Positions 1-6,943 are shown, numbered from the stretch's first letter. The stretch is DNA of 6,944 nucleotides from Limnohabitans sp. (GCA_021731425.1 JAKFXJ010000096.1:1-6944); one strand, 5' to 3'. Numbers and translations: made by a program. The notes: generated by a model not told the origin, from the letters alone.

Positions 1-1661
1 CCGATGGCTCCAGCCGCGGTATCTTGGCCATGAACCACGAGTACATCAACCCCGAGTACTTCCACAATGTGGCCAATTTCAACAAGCCCTAAATCCCTGA
101 CAACACGAAAAAACAGGTCGCTGGTCACGGTGTGTCGGTCATCGAAGTTCAGCGCAATGCCGCTGGCAAGTGGGAGTATGTGAAGAACTCCACCTACAAC
201 CGCCGAATCACGGGTTACACCCCCATGACCCTGACAGGCCCTGCAGCTGGCCACGACCTGCTCAAGACCGCCGCCGACGCCACCGGCACCGAAGTGTTGG
301 GCACGCTCAACAACTGCGGTGCTGGCCAGACGCCTTGGGGCACCTTCATCACCTGCGAAGAGAACTTCAACGGCTACTTTGGCACCGACGCAGCCGGATG
401 GACACCCGACACCCTGCAAAACCGCTACGGCTTGGCTGCTGCGGGTTTTGGCTACGGCTGGCACAAAGGTGACCCCCGCTTTGATCTGGCGGTCAACCCC
501 AACGAACCCAACCGATTTGGTTGGGTCGTCGAGATCGACCCCTATTCGCCCACCAGCAAACCCAAAAAGCGCACTGCCCTGGGCCGCTTCAAGCACGAGA
601 ACGCAGAATGCGTGCTCTCCAAGACCAACAAGGCCGTGGTATACACCGGCTGCGACGAACGTAACGAGTACCTCTACAAATTCGTGTCGACCGGCACCTA
701 TGACGCTGCCAACAAGGCCAGCGGCGCCAATCTGCTCGACGCCGGCATCTTGTATGTGGCCCGCTTTGATGCAGGCACTGTGGTGGGCGATAACCAAGGT
801 ACTGGCGCTTGGCTGCCCTTGGTGCATGGTCAAAACGGCCTGACCGCCGAGAACGGATTTGCCAACCAGGCCGAAGTGCTGATCAAGGCCCGCCAGGCCG
901 CTGACCGTGTGGGCGCCACCATGATGGACCGCCCAGAATGGGTGGCTGCCAACCGCACCAAGCCCGGTGAAGTCTTTCTGGCCTGCACCAACAACAACCG
1001 CCGCGGCAGTGCAGCTACGCCATCTTCCAACAACGTCAACGGTTCGACCACCGCCGGTTCTGCACGCCCCGCTTTGGATGAGGCCAACCCCCGTGCCGTC
1101 AACAACTGGGGCCATGTGATCCGCATCAACGAAATGGGTGCCGATGCCGCTGCCTTGACGTTCAACTGGGACATCTTTGTGATCGCTGGCAATCCAGCTC
1201 TGGAGGGTGCCAAGAAGGGCTCAAGCAACATCGACGCCAGCAACACCTTCAACTCGCCAGATGGCATTCAGGTCGATCCCGAAGGCCGCCTCTGGATCCA
1301 GACGGATGGCAGCTATGCGAACACCGGCGATTTCGTGAACCAAGGCAACAACCAGATGTTGGTAGCTGATATCACCACCAAGAAAATCACACGTTTCCTG
1401 GTGGGCCCTGCGGGCTGCGAGGTCACAGGCGTTTGCTGGACACCGGATGGTCGCACCATGTTCATCAACATCCAGCACCCAGGTGAAGTGGGTAGCCACC
1501 CGAATGCGCCTGCAGCCTACAAGTCGGCGACAGACAAGGACGCTTGGATCAATGCCAACCCAACGGCTTTCTCCAAGTGGCCTGACGGCGCCAGCGCTGG
1601 TCGTCCGCGCTCCGGCACTGTGGTCATTCGCAAAAACGATGGTGGCGTGATCGGCACCTGA
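1..1661 (+). pseudogene. phoX: PhoX-family (DUF839) alkaline phosphatase, 5'-partial, interrupted by an in-frame TAA
   Basis: PhoX enzymes are exported Fe/Ca-dependent phosphomonoesterases that release phosphate from organic esters. The coding frame runs from base 3 and is cut by the window start, so the signal peptide is not visible. Before the stop it reads like a PhoX N-terminal region (RGILAMNHEYINPEYF, about 18-65). A TAA at 90-92 then interrupts it, and after the stop it continues in the same frame as IPDNTKKQVAGHGVSVIEV. Family motifs downstream are intact: NNCGAGQTPWGT...CEEN (309-365), CDERNEYLYKFVS (651-689), SPDGIQVDPEGRLWIQTDG (1254-1310), VTGVCWTPDGRTMFINIQHPGE (1422-1487) and a C-terminal GRPRSGTVVI...GGVIGT. 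Because both flanks match the family without a frame change, the lesion looks like a substitution (for example from GAA, CAA or TTA), not an indel. The longest stop-free ORF could start at GTG 132, but no ribosome binding site precedes it and such a product would lack export and N-terminal regions. It could also be a sequencing error in a working gene. Family assignment is near certain; pseudogene status is less so. Confidence 0.8.
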
Positions 1662-1704
1662 AACTGGCTTTTGGCAGATCCTGTCTGGGTCTGCCGCTGA
1701 GCTT

Positions 1705-1736
1705 GGGCCACCCTGAGGGTGGCCCTTTTGTTTTTT
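1705..1736 (+). terminator. Intrinsic terminator after the first phoX
   Basis: A perfect 9-bp stem, GGGCCACCC (1705-1713) and GGGTGGCCC (1717-1725), closes on a TGA triloop and is followed directly by TTTTGTTTTTT (1726-1736). It begins 43 bases after the phoX stop. It should separate the first phoX from the second, so the two need not share a transcript. Confidence 0.92.
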
Positions 1737-1929
1737 CTCATTCAACGATGGTTGGCACTACATGAATGCGATGTCTCCCCAAGTTATCGAATGCTTGTCC
1801 CAAAATGATGGAACTTTGCGAGCACTCAATCTGCAACAGGGCGATACAGGACGTTTGCTCCAATGGCGACGGGTGTTGACGGGACATTGATCCCGCAAGA
1901 ACGTCACTTTTTGGGTGGGGGCAGGCTGG
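1737..1929. other. Intergenic stretch between the first phoX terminator and the second phoX promoter
   Basis: Apart from the doubtful small ORF at 1762-1890, I see only a small inverted repeat, CGGGA/TCCCG (1880-1884 and 1891-1895), too short to call, and a G-rich patch near 1914-1922. No tRNA, insertion sequence or long repeat is visible. Confidence 0.5.
1762..1890 (+). CDS. Doubtful 42-codon small ORF in the inter-phoX region
   Basis: ATG 1762 to TGA 1888-1890 encodes a 42-residue peptide that starts MNAMSPQVIECLSQNDG and ends with a basic segment, LLQWRRVLTGH. I do not recognise it. No good ribosome binding site lies before either ATG (1762 or 1771). The frame stays open leftward into the T tract of the preceding terminator. 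It has no signal peptide or membrane segment. It could be a real small protein, the remnant of an older gene, or chance. It is recorded because it is the only reading frame of note in the roughly 320 bases between the phoX genes. Confidence 0.15.
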   Translation: MNAMSPQVIECLSQNDGTLRALNLQQGDTGRLLQWRRVLTGH

Positions 1930-1963
1930 TTGACATCAAACTTTCACAACCCGATTGTCCAAT
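1930..1963 (+). promoter_or_regulatory. Putative Pho box and promoter for the second phoX
   Basis: TTGACAT-CAAA-CTTTCAC (1930-1947) has the 7-4-7 direct-repeat form of a PhoB-binding Pho box (consensus close to CTGTCAT-N4-CTGTCAC). Ten bases downstream is a weak -10 candidate, TCCAAT (1958-1963), which is the spacing expected when PhoB replaces a -35 element. The 20 bases 1930-1949 match 16 of 20 with the site upstream of pstS. The start of transcription would fall close to the ribosome binding site, giving a very short leader. The -10 match is the weak point. Confidence 0.7.
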
Positions 1964-1970
1964 GTAAATT

Positions 1971-1976
1971 TTGGAG
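1971..1976 (+). promoter_or_regulatory. Ribosome binding site deciding the start of the second phoX
   Basis: TTGGAG lies six bases before ATG 1983. The frame is open further left to a TTG at 1971, but that TTG is part of this ribosome binding site. ATG 1983 is therefore the better start. Confidence 0.75.
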
Positions 1977-1982
1977 CAATGC

Positions 1983-4208
1983 ATGTCACACCACGACCAC
2001 GATCCCATTCACAACACCTCAAACAACCCTCATTTTCAGGACGTTTTAAACCAGTCCCTGCAAAACCCCATGCGCCGTGGTTTGTTGCGGGGTGGCTTGG
2101 GTTTGGCGGGCCTCGCCATGCTGCCCGGATGCGCGACTTTGACCTCAGGCTTGGCTGCTTCGCCCAAGGCCCTGGGTTTTCCTGCTGTTGAAAAGAGCTT
2201 GCTCGACAACGTGATGCTGCCACCCGGTTACCAATACAGCGTCTTGCACGCCACAGGCGATGCGCTGGACTCGGCCCTGGCCGCTTACTCGAACAAAGGC
2301 ACTGAAGCCGACGACTGGTCGCGCCGTGTGGGTGATCACCACGACGGCATGGACATTTATTACATCGACGCCAACGGCCGTTACTCCGAGAAGGAAACTA
2401 GCCGCGCCGTGCTGTGCGTGAACCACGAAAGCTCGGCTGACGCGCATTTCATGCACCCCAACGGCCAAACGTCCAATGGCGTGGTGGGAAAAAAGTTTAC
2501 GCAGTTTGGCGACTGGGACTTGGGCACACGCCCCGAGTTGGAAGTGCTCAAAGAGATCAACCACCACGGTGTATCCGTGGTCGAGATCGTCAAAACACCA
2601 CAAGGCTGGCGCATCAAGCAAGACTCGCCGCTAAACCGCCGCATCACCGCACAAACGCCTGTGCGCATCAGCGGCCCCCACGCCCACATTGAGGCGATCC
2701 GCAGCTTCATGGTCACCCGCTGGGACACGGCGGGTGCCATGGCGCGTGGCACCTTGAACAACTGCGGCCATGGCAAAACGCCATGGGGCACGTATTTGGG
2801 CTGCGAAGAAAACTGGGCTTATTACTTCCAGACCACGGCCAATGGTGCTGCGCTGCCAGCCAAAGAAGTGGCTGCACGCAAGCGCTATGGTGTGCCCTCA
2901 TCGGCTCCAGCAGCAGGCGCCACCCGCGCACCCAGCCAGGGCTGGCACACCGTATCGGCCACCGACGACCGTTTCGCCCGCTGGAACTTGGCGGCTACCG
3001 GTGCCAACGCCGAGCGTGATTTCCGCAACGAAGCCAACACCTTTGGCTACAACGTTGAAATTGACCCACTGGCCCCCAACTCCACACCCGCCAAGCGTGT
3101 GGCCATGGGCCGCTTCGCACACGAAGCCGCGGTGTGCAGCTTGCCCGTGGCGGGTCAGCCATTGGCTTTCTACATGGGTTGTGATTCACGCAACGAATAC
3201 ATCTACAAGTTTGTGAGCACCGCGGTGTGGGACCCCCGTGATGTGGGTGGCGGCTTGGTGGCCGGTGACAAGTACTTGAGCGAAGGCAAGCTGTACGTCG
3301 CTCGCTTTGACGCCACAGGCCAAGGCGAGTGGCTGGAGCTGACCATCACTGACCCGCGCATTGCGAACCACAGCACCTACAAATTTGCCAATCAGGGTGA
3401 TGTGTTCATCAATGCACGCTTTGCAGCAGACGCCGTGGGCGCGACCAAGATGGACCGCCCGGAGTGGGGCGCCGTGAACTACCGCAATGGCGAGGTGTAC
3501 TTTGCCCTCACCAACAACAATGCAGCCAACCGTACGCCCACCAAAGTGGATGCTGCCAACCCACGCGCTTACATGGACATGGATGGCAAAAAAGGCACGG
3601 GCAACCCACACGGCCACATCATCCGCTTCAAAGAGCCTGGCCACCAAGCCTCGGCCAAGACTTTTGCGTGGGACATCTTCTTGTTCGGCGCTGAAGAAGA
3701 CTCGGGCGATGCCAACTTGTCGGGCCTGACCGCCAAGAACTCGTTCTCATCGCCAGACGGCTTGTGGTTCAGCAAAGCCACCGGCATTTGCTGGATCCAG
3801 ACCGACGACGGCGCTTTCACCGACGAGACCAACTGCATGATGCTGGCCGCCATTCCGGGCCAGGTGGGAGACGGCGGTAAAGTGACCGTGAAAAACAAGA
3901 TGATGGTGGGTGGCGTTGAGCAAAACGGCACACAAGAAACCTTTGTGGGTGCAGCCTTGGGCGAAGCCAAACTGCGCCGCTTTCTGGTGGCGCCCCAAGG
4001 GGCAGAAGTCACGGGCATCACCGAGACCGCTGATGGCAGAACCCTGTTCGTCAACATCCAACATCCGGGTGAGTTGTCCAAGCCTTTGGCTTCGGGCTCG
4101 GCCCCTCAGAGCATGTGGCCAGGCAACGCAGGCTATGGCCCGCAAGGCCGCCCTCGTTCGGCGACCATCGTGATCACCCGCACCGACGGTGGCGTGATCG
4201 GGCTGTAA
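1983..4208 (+). CDS. phoX: PhoX-family (DUF839) alkaline phosphatase, Tat-exported, intact
   Basis: The product has 741 residues, at the long end for PhoX. It should hydrolyse phosphate monoesters outside the inner membrane to supply phosphate. The N-terminus is hydrophilic and rich in His and Asp, followed by a twin-arginine signal (MRRGLLRGG, residues 30-38) and a hydrophobic stretch to about 47, consistent with export in folded, metal-loaded form. LPGC at 47-50 resembles a lipobox, though Pro at the -2 position is unusual. Core motifs follow in family order: GDHHDGMDIYYI and RAVLCVNHES in the N-terminal part, NNCGHGKTPWGTYLGCEEN (259-277), CDSRNEYIYKFVS (400-412), SFSSPDGLWF (587-596), VTGITETADGRTLFVNIQHPGE (676-697) and GRPRSATIVI...GGVIGL at the end. 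Compared with the first phoX it has a longer segment between the WIQTDD motif and the LRRFLVAPQGAEVTG motif. The two copies are clearly homologous but divergent, so they are not a recent duplication. A Pho-box-like promoter precedes it. The convergent tlpA-like gene ends 18 bases beyond its stop. Confidence 0.95.
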   Translation: MSHHDHDPIHNTSNNPHFQDVLNQSLQNPMRRGLLRGGLGLAGLAMLPGCATLTSGLAASPKALGFPAVEKSLLDNVMLPPGYQYSVLHATGDALDSALAAYSNKGTEADDWSRRVGDHHDGMDIYYIDANGRYSEKETSRAVLCVNHESSADAHFMHPNGQTSNGVVGKKFTQFGDWDLGTRPELEVLKEINHHGVSVVEIVKTPQGWRIKQDSPLNRRITAQTPVRISGPHAHIEAIRSFMVTRWDTAGAMARGTLNNCGHGKTPWGTYLGCEENWAYYFQTTANGAALPAKEVAARKRYGVPSSAPAAGATRAPSQGWHTVSATDDRFARWNLAATGANAERDFRNEANTFGYNVEIDPLAPNSTPAKRVAMGRFAHEAAVCSLPVAGQPLAFYMGCDSRNEYIYKFVSTAVWDPRDVGGGLVAGDKYLSEGKLYVARFDATGQGEWLELTITDPRIANHSTYKFANQGDVFINARFAADAVGATKMDRPEWGAVNYRNGEVYFALTNNNAANRTPTKVDAANPRAYMDMDGKKGTGNPHGHIIRFKEPGHQASAKTFAWDIFLFGAEEDSGDANLSGLTAKNSFSSPDGLWFSKATGICWIQTDDGAFTDETNCMMLAAIPGQVGDGGKVTVKNKMMVGGVEQNGTQETFVGAALGEAKLRRFLVAPQGAEVTGITETADGRTLFVNIQHPGELSKPLASGSAPQSMWPGNAGYGPQGRPRSATIVITRTDGGVIGL

Positions 4209-4226
4209 AGCCCAGGGGCCAAGTGT

Positions 4227-4778
4227 TCAGAGCAGCCGAGCGATGGCCTCAACATCCTCGGCGAACATTTGGCCCTTTTCTGCCAGCATCACTTTGTGCT
4301 GGCTGTCCATCAAGAGCGTGATGGGCAAGCCTTTGGGTTTGGGGAATTGTTTACGCCATTCGGGGCTGGCCCAGGCTGCGGGGAAGGTGTAGCCGCGTTT
4401 TTGCAGATAAGCCTGGGCGTCTTCGGGCTTTTTGTCGATCGACAAGGCCAGCATGCGCAGGCCTCGGCTTTTTTGCGAATCCCACAATGCCTGCATGCTG
4501 GGGCTTTGCAAGGCACAAAAAGGGCAGGTGCTGGACCACCAATACAGCAGCAATGGCTGGCGCTCGTGCTGGGAGTTCTGGCCAGTCAGCAAACGGATGG
4601 GCGGCACCTTGAGCACATCGCCCAAACGGGGCATGGCGGGTGCCAGTGCTTCGAGGGCCGCTTCGGAGGGGGTTTGGGCCAGTGCGCTGGCCCAGGGCCA
4701 CAAAGCGCCCAAGCCCAAGCCCAGGGTCAGTTGCCTGCGTGTTGCAAAAGACTTTGGCGCTAAGTTTTGGTTGGGCAT
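4227..4778 (-). CDS. Exported TlpA-like thioredoxin-fold protein
   Basis: The 183-residue product has an N-terminal export signal with a twin-arginine pair (FATRRQLTL, residues 11-19), a hydrophobic stretch (about 19-34) and a likely cleavage site after ALA (32-34). A thioredoxin-like domain follows: strand LLLYWWSSTCPFC with a CPFC redox pair at Cys85 and Cys88, a second strand LRMLALSID (107-115), and GLPITLLMD (150-158), where Pro152 sits at the cis-proline position typical of the fold. Its length suits a single-domain TlpA/ResA-type protein. The active site is CPFC, not the more common WCxPC form. The exact role (reductase, oxidase or client-specific chaperone) cannot be read from sequence. 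ATG 4778 was chosen because it places the signal peptide at the N-terminus. The frame extends to 4889, but that extension has no ribosome binding site and crosses a hairpin. The gene converges on phoX with an 18-base gap, and I see no terminator between them. Family assignment is firm; partner and function are unknown. Confidence 0.85.
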   Translation of the reverse strand: MPNQNLAPKSFATRRQLTLGLGLGALWPWASALAQTPSEAALEALAPAMPRLGDVLKVPPIRLLTGQNSQHERQPLLLYWWSSTCPFCALQSPSMQALWDSQKSRGLRMLALSIDKKPEDAQAYLQKRGYTFPAAWASPEWRKQFPKPKGLPITLLMDSQHKVMLAEKGQMFAEDVEAIARLL

Positions 4779-4807
4779 AGGACATTTCACAGGACTGGAG
4801 AAGCGCC

Positions 4808-4840
4808 AATATAAGTCAAAGTCAATGTTTTGCATGCCAT
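4808..4840 (-). promoter_or_regulatory. Weak candidate promoter of the tlpA-like gene
   Basis: Read on the minus strand, TATATT (4808-4813) could be a -10 element about 30 bases before the chosen ATG. No convincing -35 sits at the usual distance. TTGACT occurs just upstream as a short direct repeat, but it is too close to pair with this -10. This is only a suggestion of where the promoter lies. Confidence 0.2.
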
Positions 4841-4857
4841 TTGGGACTTGAATGCGT

Positions 4858-4883
4858 AAAAAGTGGCCGCTCTCTGGGGCCAC
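4858..4883 (-). terminator. Minus-strand hairpin with T run between tlpA-like gene and pstS
   Basis: GTGGCC (4863-4868) and GGCCAC (4878-4883) form a perfect 6-bp stem with a 9-base loop. On the minus strand the hairpin is followed by TTTTT (complement of 4858-4862), the form of an intrinsic terminator. It would stop leftward transcription starting near the pstS promoter before it reaches the tlpA-like gene. The stem and T run are both short, so efficiency is uncertain. Confidence 0.5.
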
Positions 4884-4933
4884 ATCCACAGCTTCTGTGC
4901 TCGATCAATCAGGGGGTTAAAAAATCAGACGCT

Positions 4934-4967
4934 TTGACACAAGACTGTCACAATTCACCGCTAAAGT
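4934..4967 (+). promoter_or_regulatory. Putative Pho box and promoter for pstS
   Basis: TTGACAC-AAGA-CTGTCAC (4934-4951) is a 7-4-7 repeat whose second half matches the Pho-box consensus exactly. TAAAGT (4962-4967; 4 of 6 to TATAAT) follows after 10 bases, the classical layout of PhoB-activated promoters. Transcription would start near 4974, leaving a leader of just under 60 bases. The site is 16 of 20 identical over its first 20 bases with the one before the second phoX. Confidence 0.8.
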
Positions 4968-5020
4968 GGCTTCAGTTCCCAAGACACGATGGCTTGGGCG
5001 GACTTGACCCCCCCCTGAAT

Positions 5021-5026
5021 CAGGAG
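5021..5026 (+). promoter_or_regulatory. Ribosome binding site of pstS
   Basis: CAGGAG, five bases before ATG 5032, is a strong Shine-Dalgarno match and fixes the start. It suits a highly produced periplasmic binding protein. Confidence 0.85.
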
Positions 5027-5031
5027 TTGAT

Positions 5032-6051
5032 ATGTTGAAATTGAAATCTTTTGTAGCTGCTATTGGCCTGAGTGCTGTTGCGGCCGTCAGTTTTGCCGCT
5101 GACATCACTGGCGCTGGCGCCACTTTCCCATTTCCTGTGTATGCCAAATGGGCTGAAGCCTACAAAGCAGCCACCGGTACAGGCATGAACTACCAATCCA
5201 TTGGTTCTTCCGGTGGCATTCGCCAAATCCGCGCCAAAACCGTGACTTTCGGTGCCACTGACGCTCCGGTTTCCGGTGCTGACCTGGACAAAGATGGCAT
5301 GGTCCAGTTCCCGGCCATCATCGGCGGCACTGTGCCTGTGATCAACTTAGACGGCTTCAAGCCAGGCGAATTGCGCGTGACTGGTCCCGTGTTGGCCGAA
5401 ATGTTCATGGGCAAGATCAGCAAGTGGAACGACCCCAAGTTTGCTGCCCTGAACCCTGGTAAGACGCTGCCCAACGAAATCATCACCGTGGTGCACCGCG
5501 CTGACGGTTCCGGCACCACGTTCAACTGGACCGACTACCTGACGGCAGTGAGTAAAGACTGGGCCAGCGCCGTGGGCAAGGGCGCTGCGGTCAAGTGGCC
5601 AGCACCAACCTCCGTGGGTGGTAAGGGCAACGAAGGTGTTGCAGCCAACGTGAACCGCGTCAAAGGCTCAATCGGGTATGTGGAGTACGCATACGTGAAA
5701 AAGAACAACATGAATTTCATGCAAGTTCAAAACGCCAATGGCAAATACGTCAGCCCCGATGACTTGACCTTTGCTGCTGCCGCAGCCGGTGCCGACTGGT
5801 TCAGCGTGCCAGGCATGGGTGTGTCCATGGTCAATGCCAAAGGCGACAACAGCTGGCCCATCAGCACGGCTTCTTTCATTTTGATGTACAAGAACCCTGC
5901 TGACAAAGCCGCTTCTGCCGAAGCCCTGAAGTTCTTCGACTGGTCCTTCAAGAACGGCAAGAAAATGGCCGCCGATTTGGACTATGTGGCCTTGCCTGAC
6001 AGCTTGACCGATCAGATCCGCGCCAAAGTCTGGTCACAAATCCAAAAGTAA
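5032..6051 (+). CDS. pstS: Phosphate ABC transporter, periplasmic phosphate-binding protein PstS
   Basis: The 339-residue protein captures inorganic phosphate in the periplasm and delivers it to the PstCAB importer. A Sec signal peptide (residues 1-22, cleavage SFA|AD) gives a mature protein of about 317 residues, close to the E. coli length. Phosphate-binding segments known from E. coli PstS are all visible: GAGATFPFP with Thr31-Phe32, SIGSSGGIRQI (56-66), GATDAPVS with Asp77, and HRADGSGTTF with Arg156, Ser160, Gly161 and Thr162. The start is fixed by a strong ribosome binding site. A Pho-box promoter stands upstream and pstC follows in the same direction after 91 bases that contain a hairpin. 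Nothing in the sequence looks truncated or altered. Confidence 0.98.
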   Translation: MLKLKSFVAAIGLSAVAAVSFAADITGAGATFPFPVYAKWAEAYKAATGTGMNYQSIGSSGGIRQIRAKTVTFGATDAPVSGADLDKDGMVQFPAIIGGTVPVINLDGFKPGELRVTGPVLAEMFMGKISKWNDPKFAALNPGKTLPNEIITVVHRADGSGTTFNWTDYLTAVSKDWASAVGKGAAVKWPAPTSVGGKGNEGVAANVNRVKGSIGYVEYAYVKKNNMNFMQVQNANGKYVSPDDLTFAAAAAGADWFSVPGMGVSMVNAKGDNSWPISTASFILMYKNPADKAASAEALKFFDWSFKNGKKMAADLDYVALPDSLTDQIRAKVWSQIQK

Positions 6052-6070
6052 TCCAGACTCAGGTCTGCCA

Positions 6071-6110
6071 TCCGTCGGTTGTCATTCGGTGACCGACGGA
6101 TTTCTTGTTT
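6071..6110 (+). terminator. Hairpin with T-rich tail between pstS and pstC (partial terminator or mRNA-stabilising stem)
   Basis: TCCGTCGGT (6071-6079) pairs perfectly with ACCGACGGA (6092-6100) around a 12-base loop, and a T-G pair could extend it by one. TTTCTTGTTT (6101-6110) follows. It lies 19 bases after the pstS stop and 32 bases before the chosen pstC start. No new promoter for pstC is evident, so leaky termination that yields more PstS than permease is the likely purpose. The same stem could instead protect the pstS message from 3' decay. Confidence 0.75.
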
Positions 6111-6142
6111 AAATCCTTGCTCTTTGTTTGATGGGTCAAGAC

Positions 6143-6943
6143 ATGCAATCACCCCTCTCCAGCGTGGACAAAAACAGCCAAATGTTGGCTGTGGTCAAGC
6201 GCCAGCGGCTGCAAGACGTGTTGTTTCACCGCCTGACGCAGTTGTTCTCTTTGTTGGTTCTGGTGGCCTTGGCTGGGATCATCGTGTCCTTGTTCGTCAA
6301 CGCCTGGCCCACTTTTGCCAAGTTCGGTGCGCGTTTCATTTGGTACGTGGAGTGGGACATCATCAATGAGGAGTTTGGTGCTGCCATTGCCATTGTGGGC
6401 ACCATCGCCAGCGCTGGCATTGCCATGTTGGTGGCGGTTCCTTTGGCCTTTGGCATCGCCGTGTTCCTGACCGAGACTTGTCCTGTTTGGTTGCGCCGAC
6501 CATTGGGCACGGCCATCGAGTTGTTGGCGGCGGTGCCGTCCATCATTTACGGCATGTTTGGCCTGTTTGTGTTTGCCCCCTTGTTTGCCGATTACATTCA
6601 GGTGCCGCTTCGCGAGGTCTTGAGTGGCATGCCCTTGATCGGGTTTTTGTTCGGCGGCGCCCCGAACGGCATGGGCATCTTGGCCGCTGGCATTGTGCTG
6701 GCTTTTATGGTGTTGCCTTTTGTGGCCGCTGTGATGCGAGATGTGTTCGAAATCACGCCGCCCATCTTGCGCGAATCGGCCTATGGTTTGGGCTGCACCA
6801 CCTGGGAAGTGGTTCGCAAGATCGTGTTGCCTTACACCCAAAAAGGTGTCATCGGCGGCATCATGCTCGGCTTGGGTCGCGCCTTGGGCGAGACCATGGC
6901 GGTGACCTTTGTGATCGGCAATGCCAACCGCATGCCCACTTAG
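6143..6943 (+). CDS. pstC: Phosphate ABC transporter permease PstC, apparently cut short by TAG at the window edge
   Basis: PstC and PstA form the inner-membrane channel of the Pst importer. The first membrane segment is [19 protein letters not shown] (about 34-52), after a basic cytoplasmic start (KRQRLQD). Further segments surround [57 protein letters not shown] and [21 protein letters not shown]. The EAA-type loop that contacts the PstB ATPase is [20 protein letters not shown] (211-230). The product then reads [24 protein letters not shown] and meets TAG at 6941-6943, giving 266 residues where PstC proteins usually run past 300 with a last membrane segment after this motif. Removing one T from ACTTAGC would restore ACT-AGC (Thr-Ser), which suits the family continuation as I recall it, so a one-base insertion is suspected. 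ATG 6143 is preferred because related proteins start nearby. ATG 6131 is also possible, and neither has a good ribosome binding site. Confidence 0.9.
   Translation: MQSPLSSVDKNSQMLAVVKRQRLQDVLFHRLTQLFSLLVLVALAGIIVSLFVNAWPTFAKFGARFIWYVEWDIINEEFGAAIAIVGTIASAGIAMLVAVPLAFGIAVFLTETCPVWLRRPLGTAIELLAAVPSIIYGMFGLFVFAPLFADYIQVPLREVLSGMPLIGFLFGGAPNGMGILAAGIVLAFMVLPFVAAVMRDVFEITPPILRESAYGLGCTTWEVVRKIVLPYTQKGVIGGIMLGLGRALGETMAVTFVIGNANRMPT

Noticed and set aside
90..92. Stop-codon recoding such as selenocysteine
   Set aside because: The codon is TAA, not TGA. No recoding stem-loop is evident, and other genes in the window use TAA as an ordinary stop.
506..526. Perfect 8-bp inverted repeat ACCCAACC/GGTTGGGT
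   Set aside because: It lies in the middle of phoX coding for the conserved PNRFGW segment and has no T run; most likely coincidence of codons.
132..1661. A complete 509-codon gene starting at GTG 132
   Set aside because: PhoX homology continues upstream in the same frame across the TAA, there is no ribosome binding site before GTG 132, and the product would lack the signal peptide and N-terminal region.
1221..1745. Long minus-strand ORF (174 codons) over the end of the first phoX
   Set aside because: It is antisense to conserved PhoX coding sequence, reads through the terminator, and the translation looks like no known fold; it is a shadow of GC-biased codons.
4779..4889. N-terminal extension of the tlpA-like gene to 4889
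   Set aside because: The extension puts the signal peptide internally, has no ribosome binding site, and overlaps the hairpin at 4863-4883.
6149..6841. Minus-strand ORF of 230 codons opposite pstC
   Set aside because: It is rich in Gln, His and Asn, as expected from the reverse complement of a membrane-protein gene, and has no recognisable domain.
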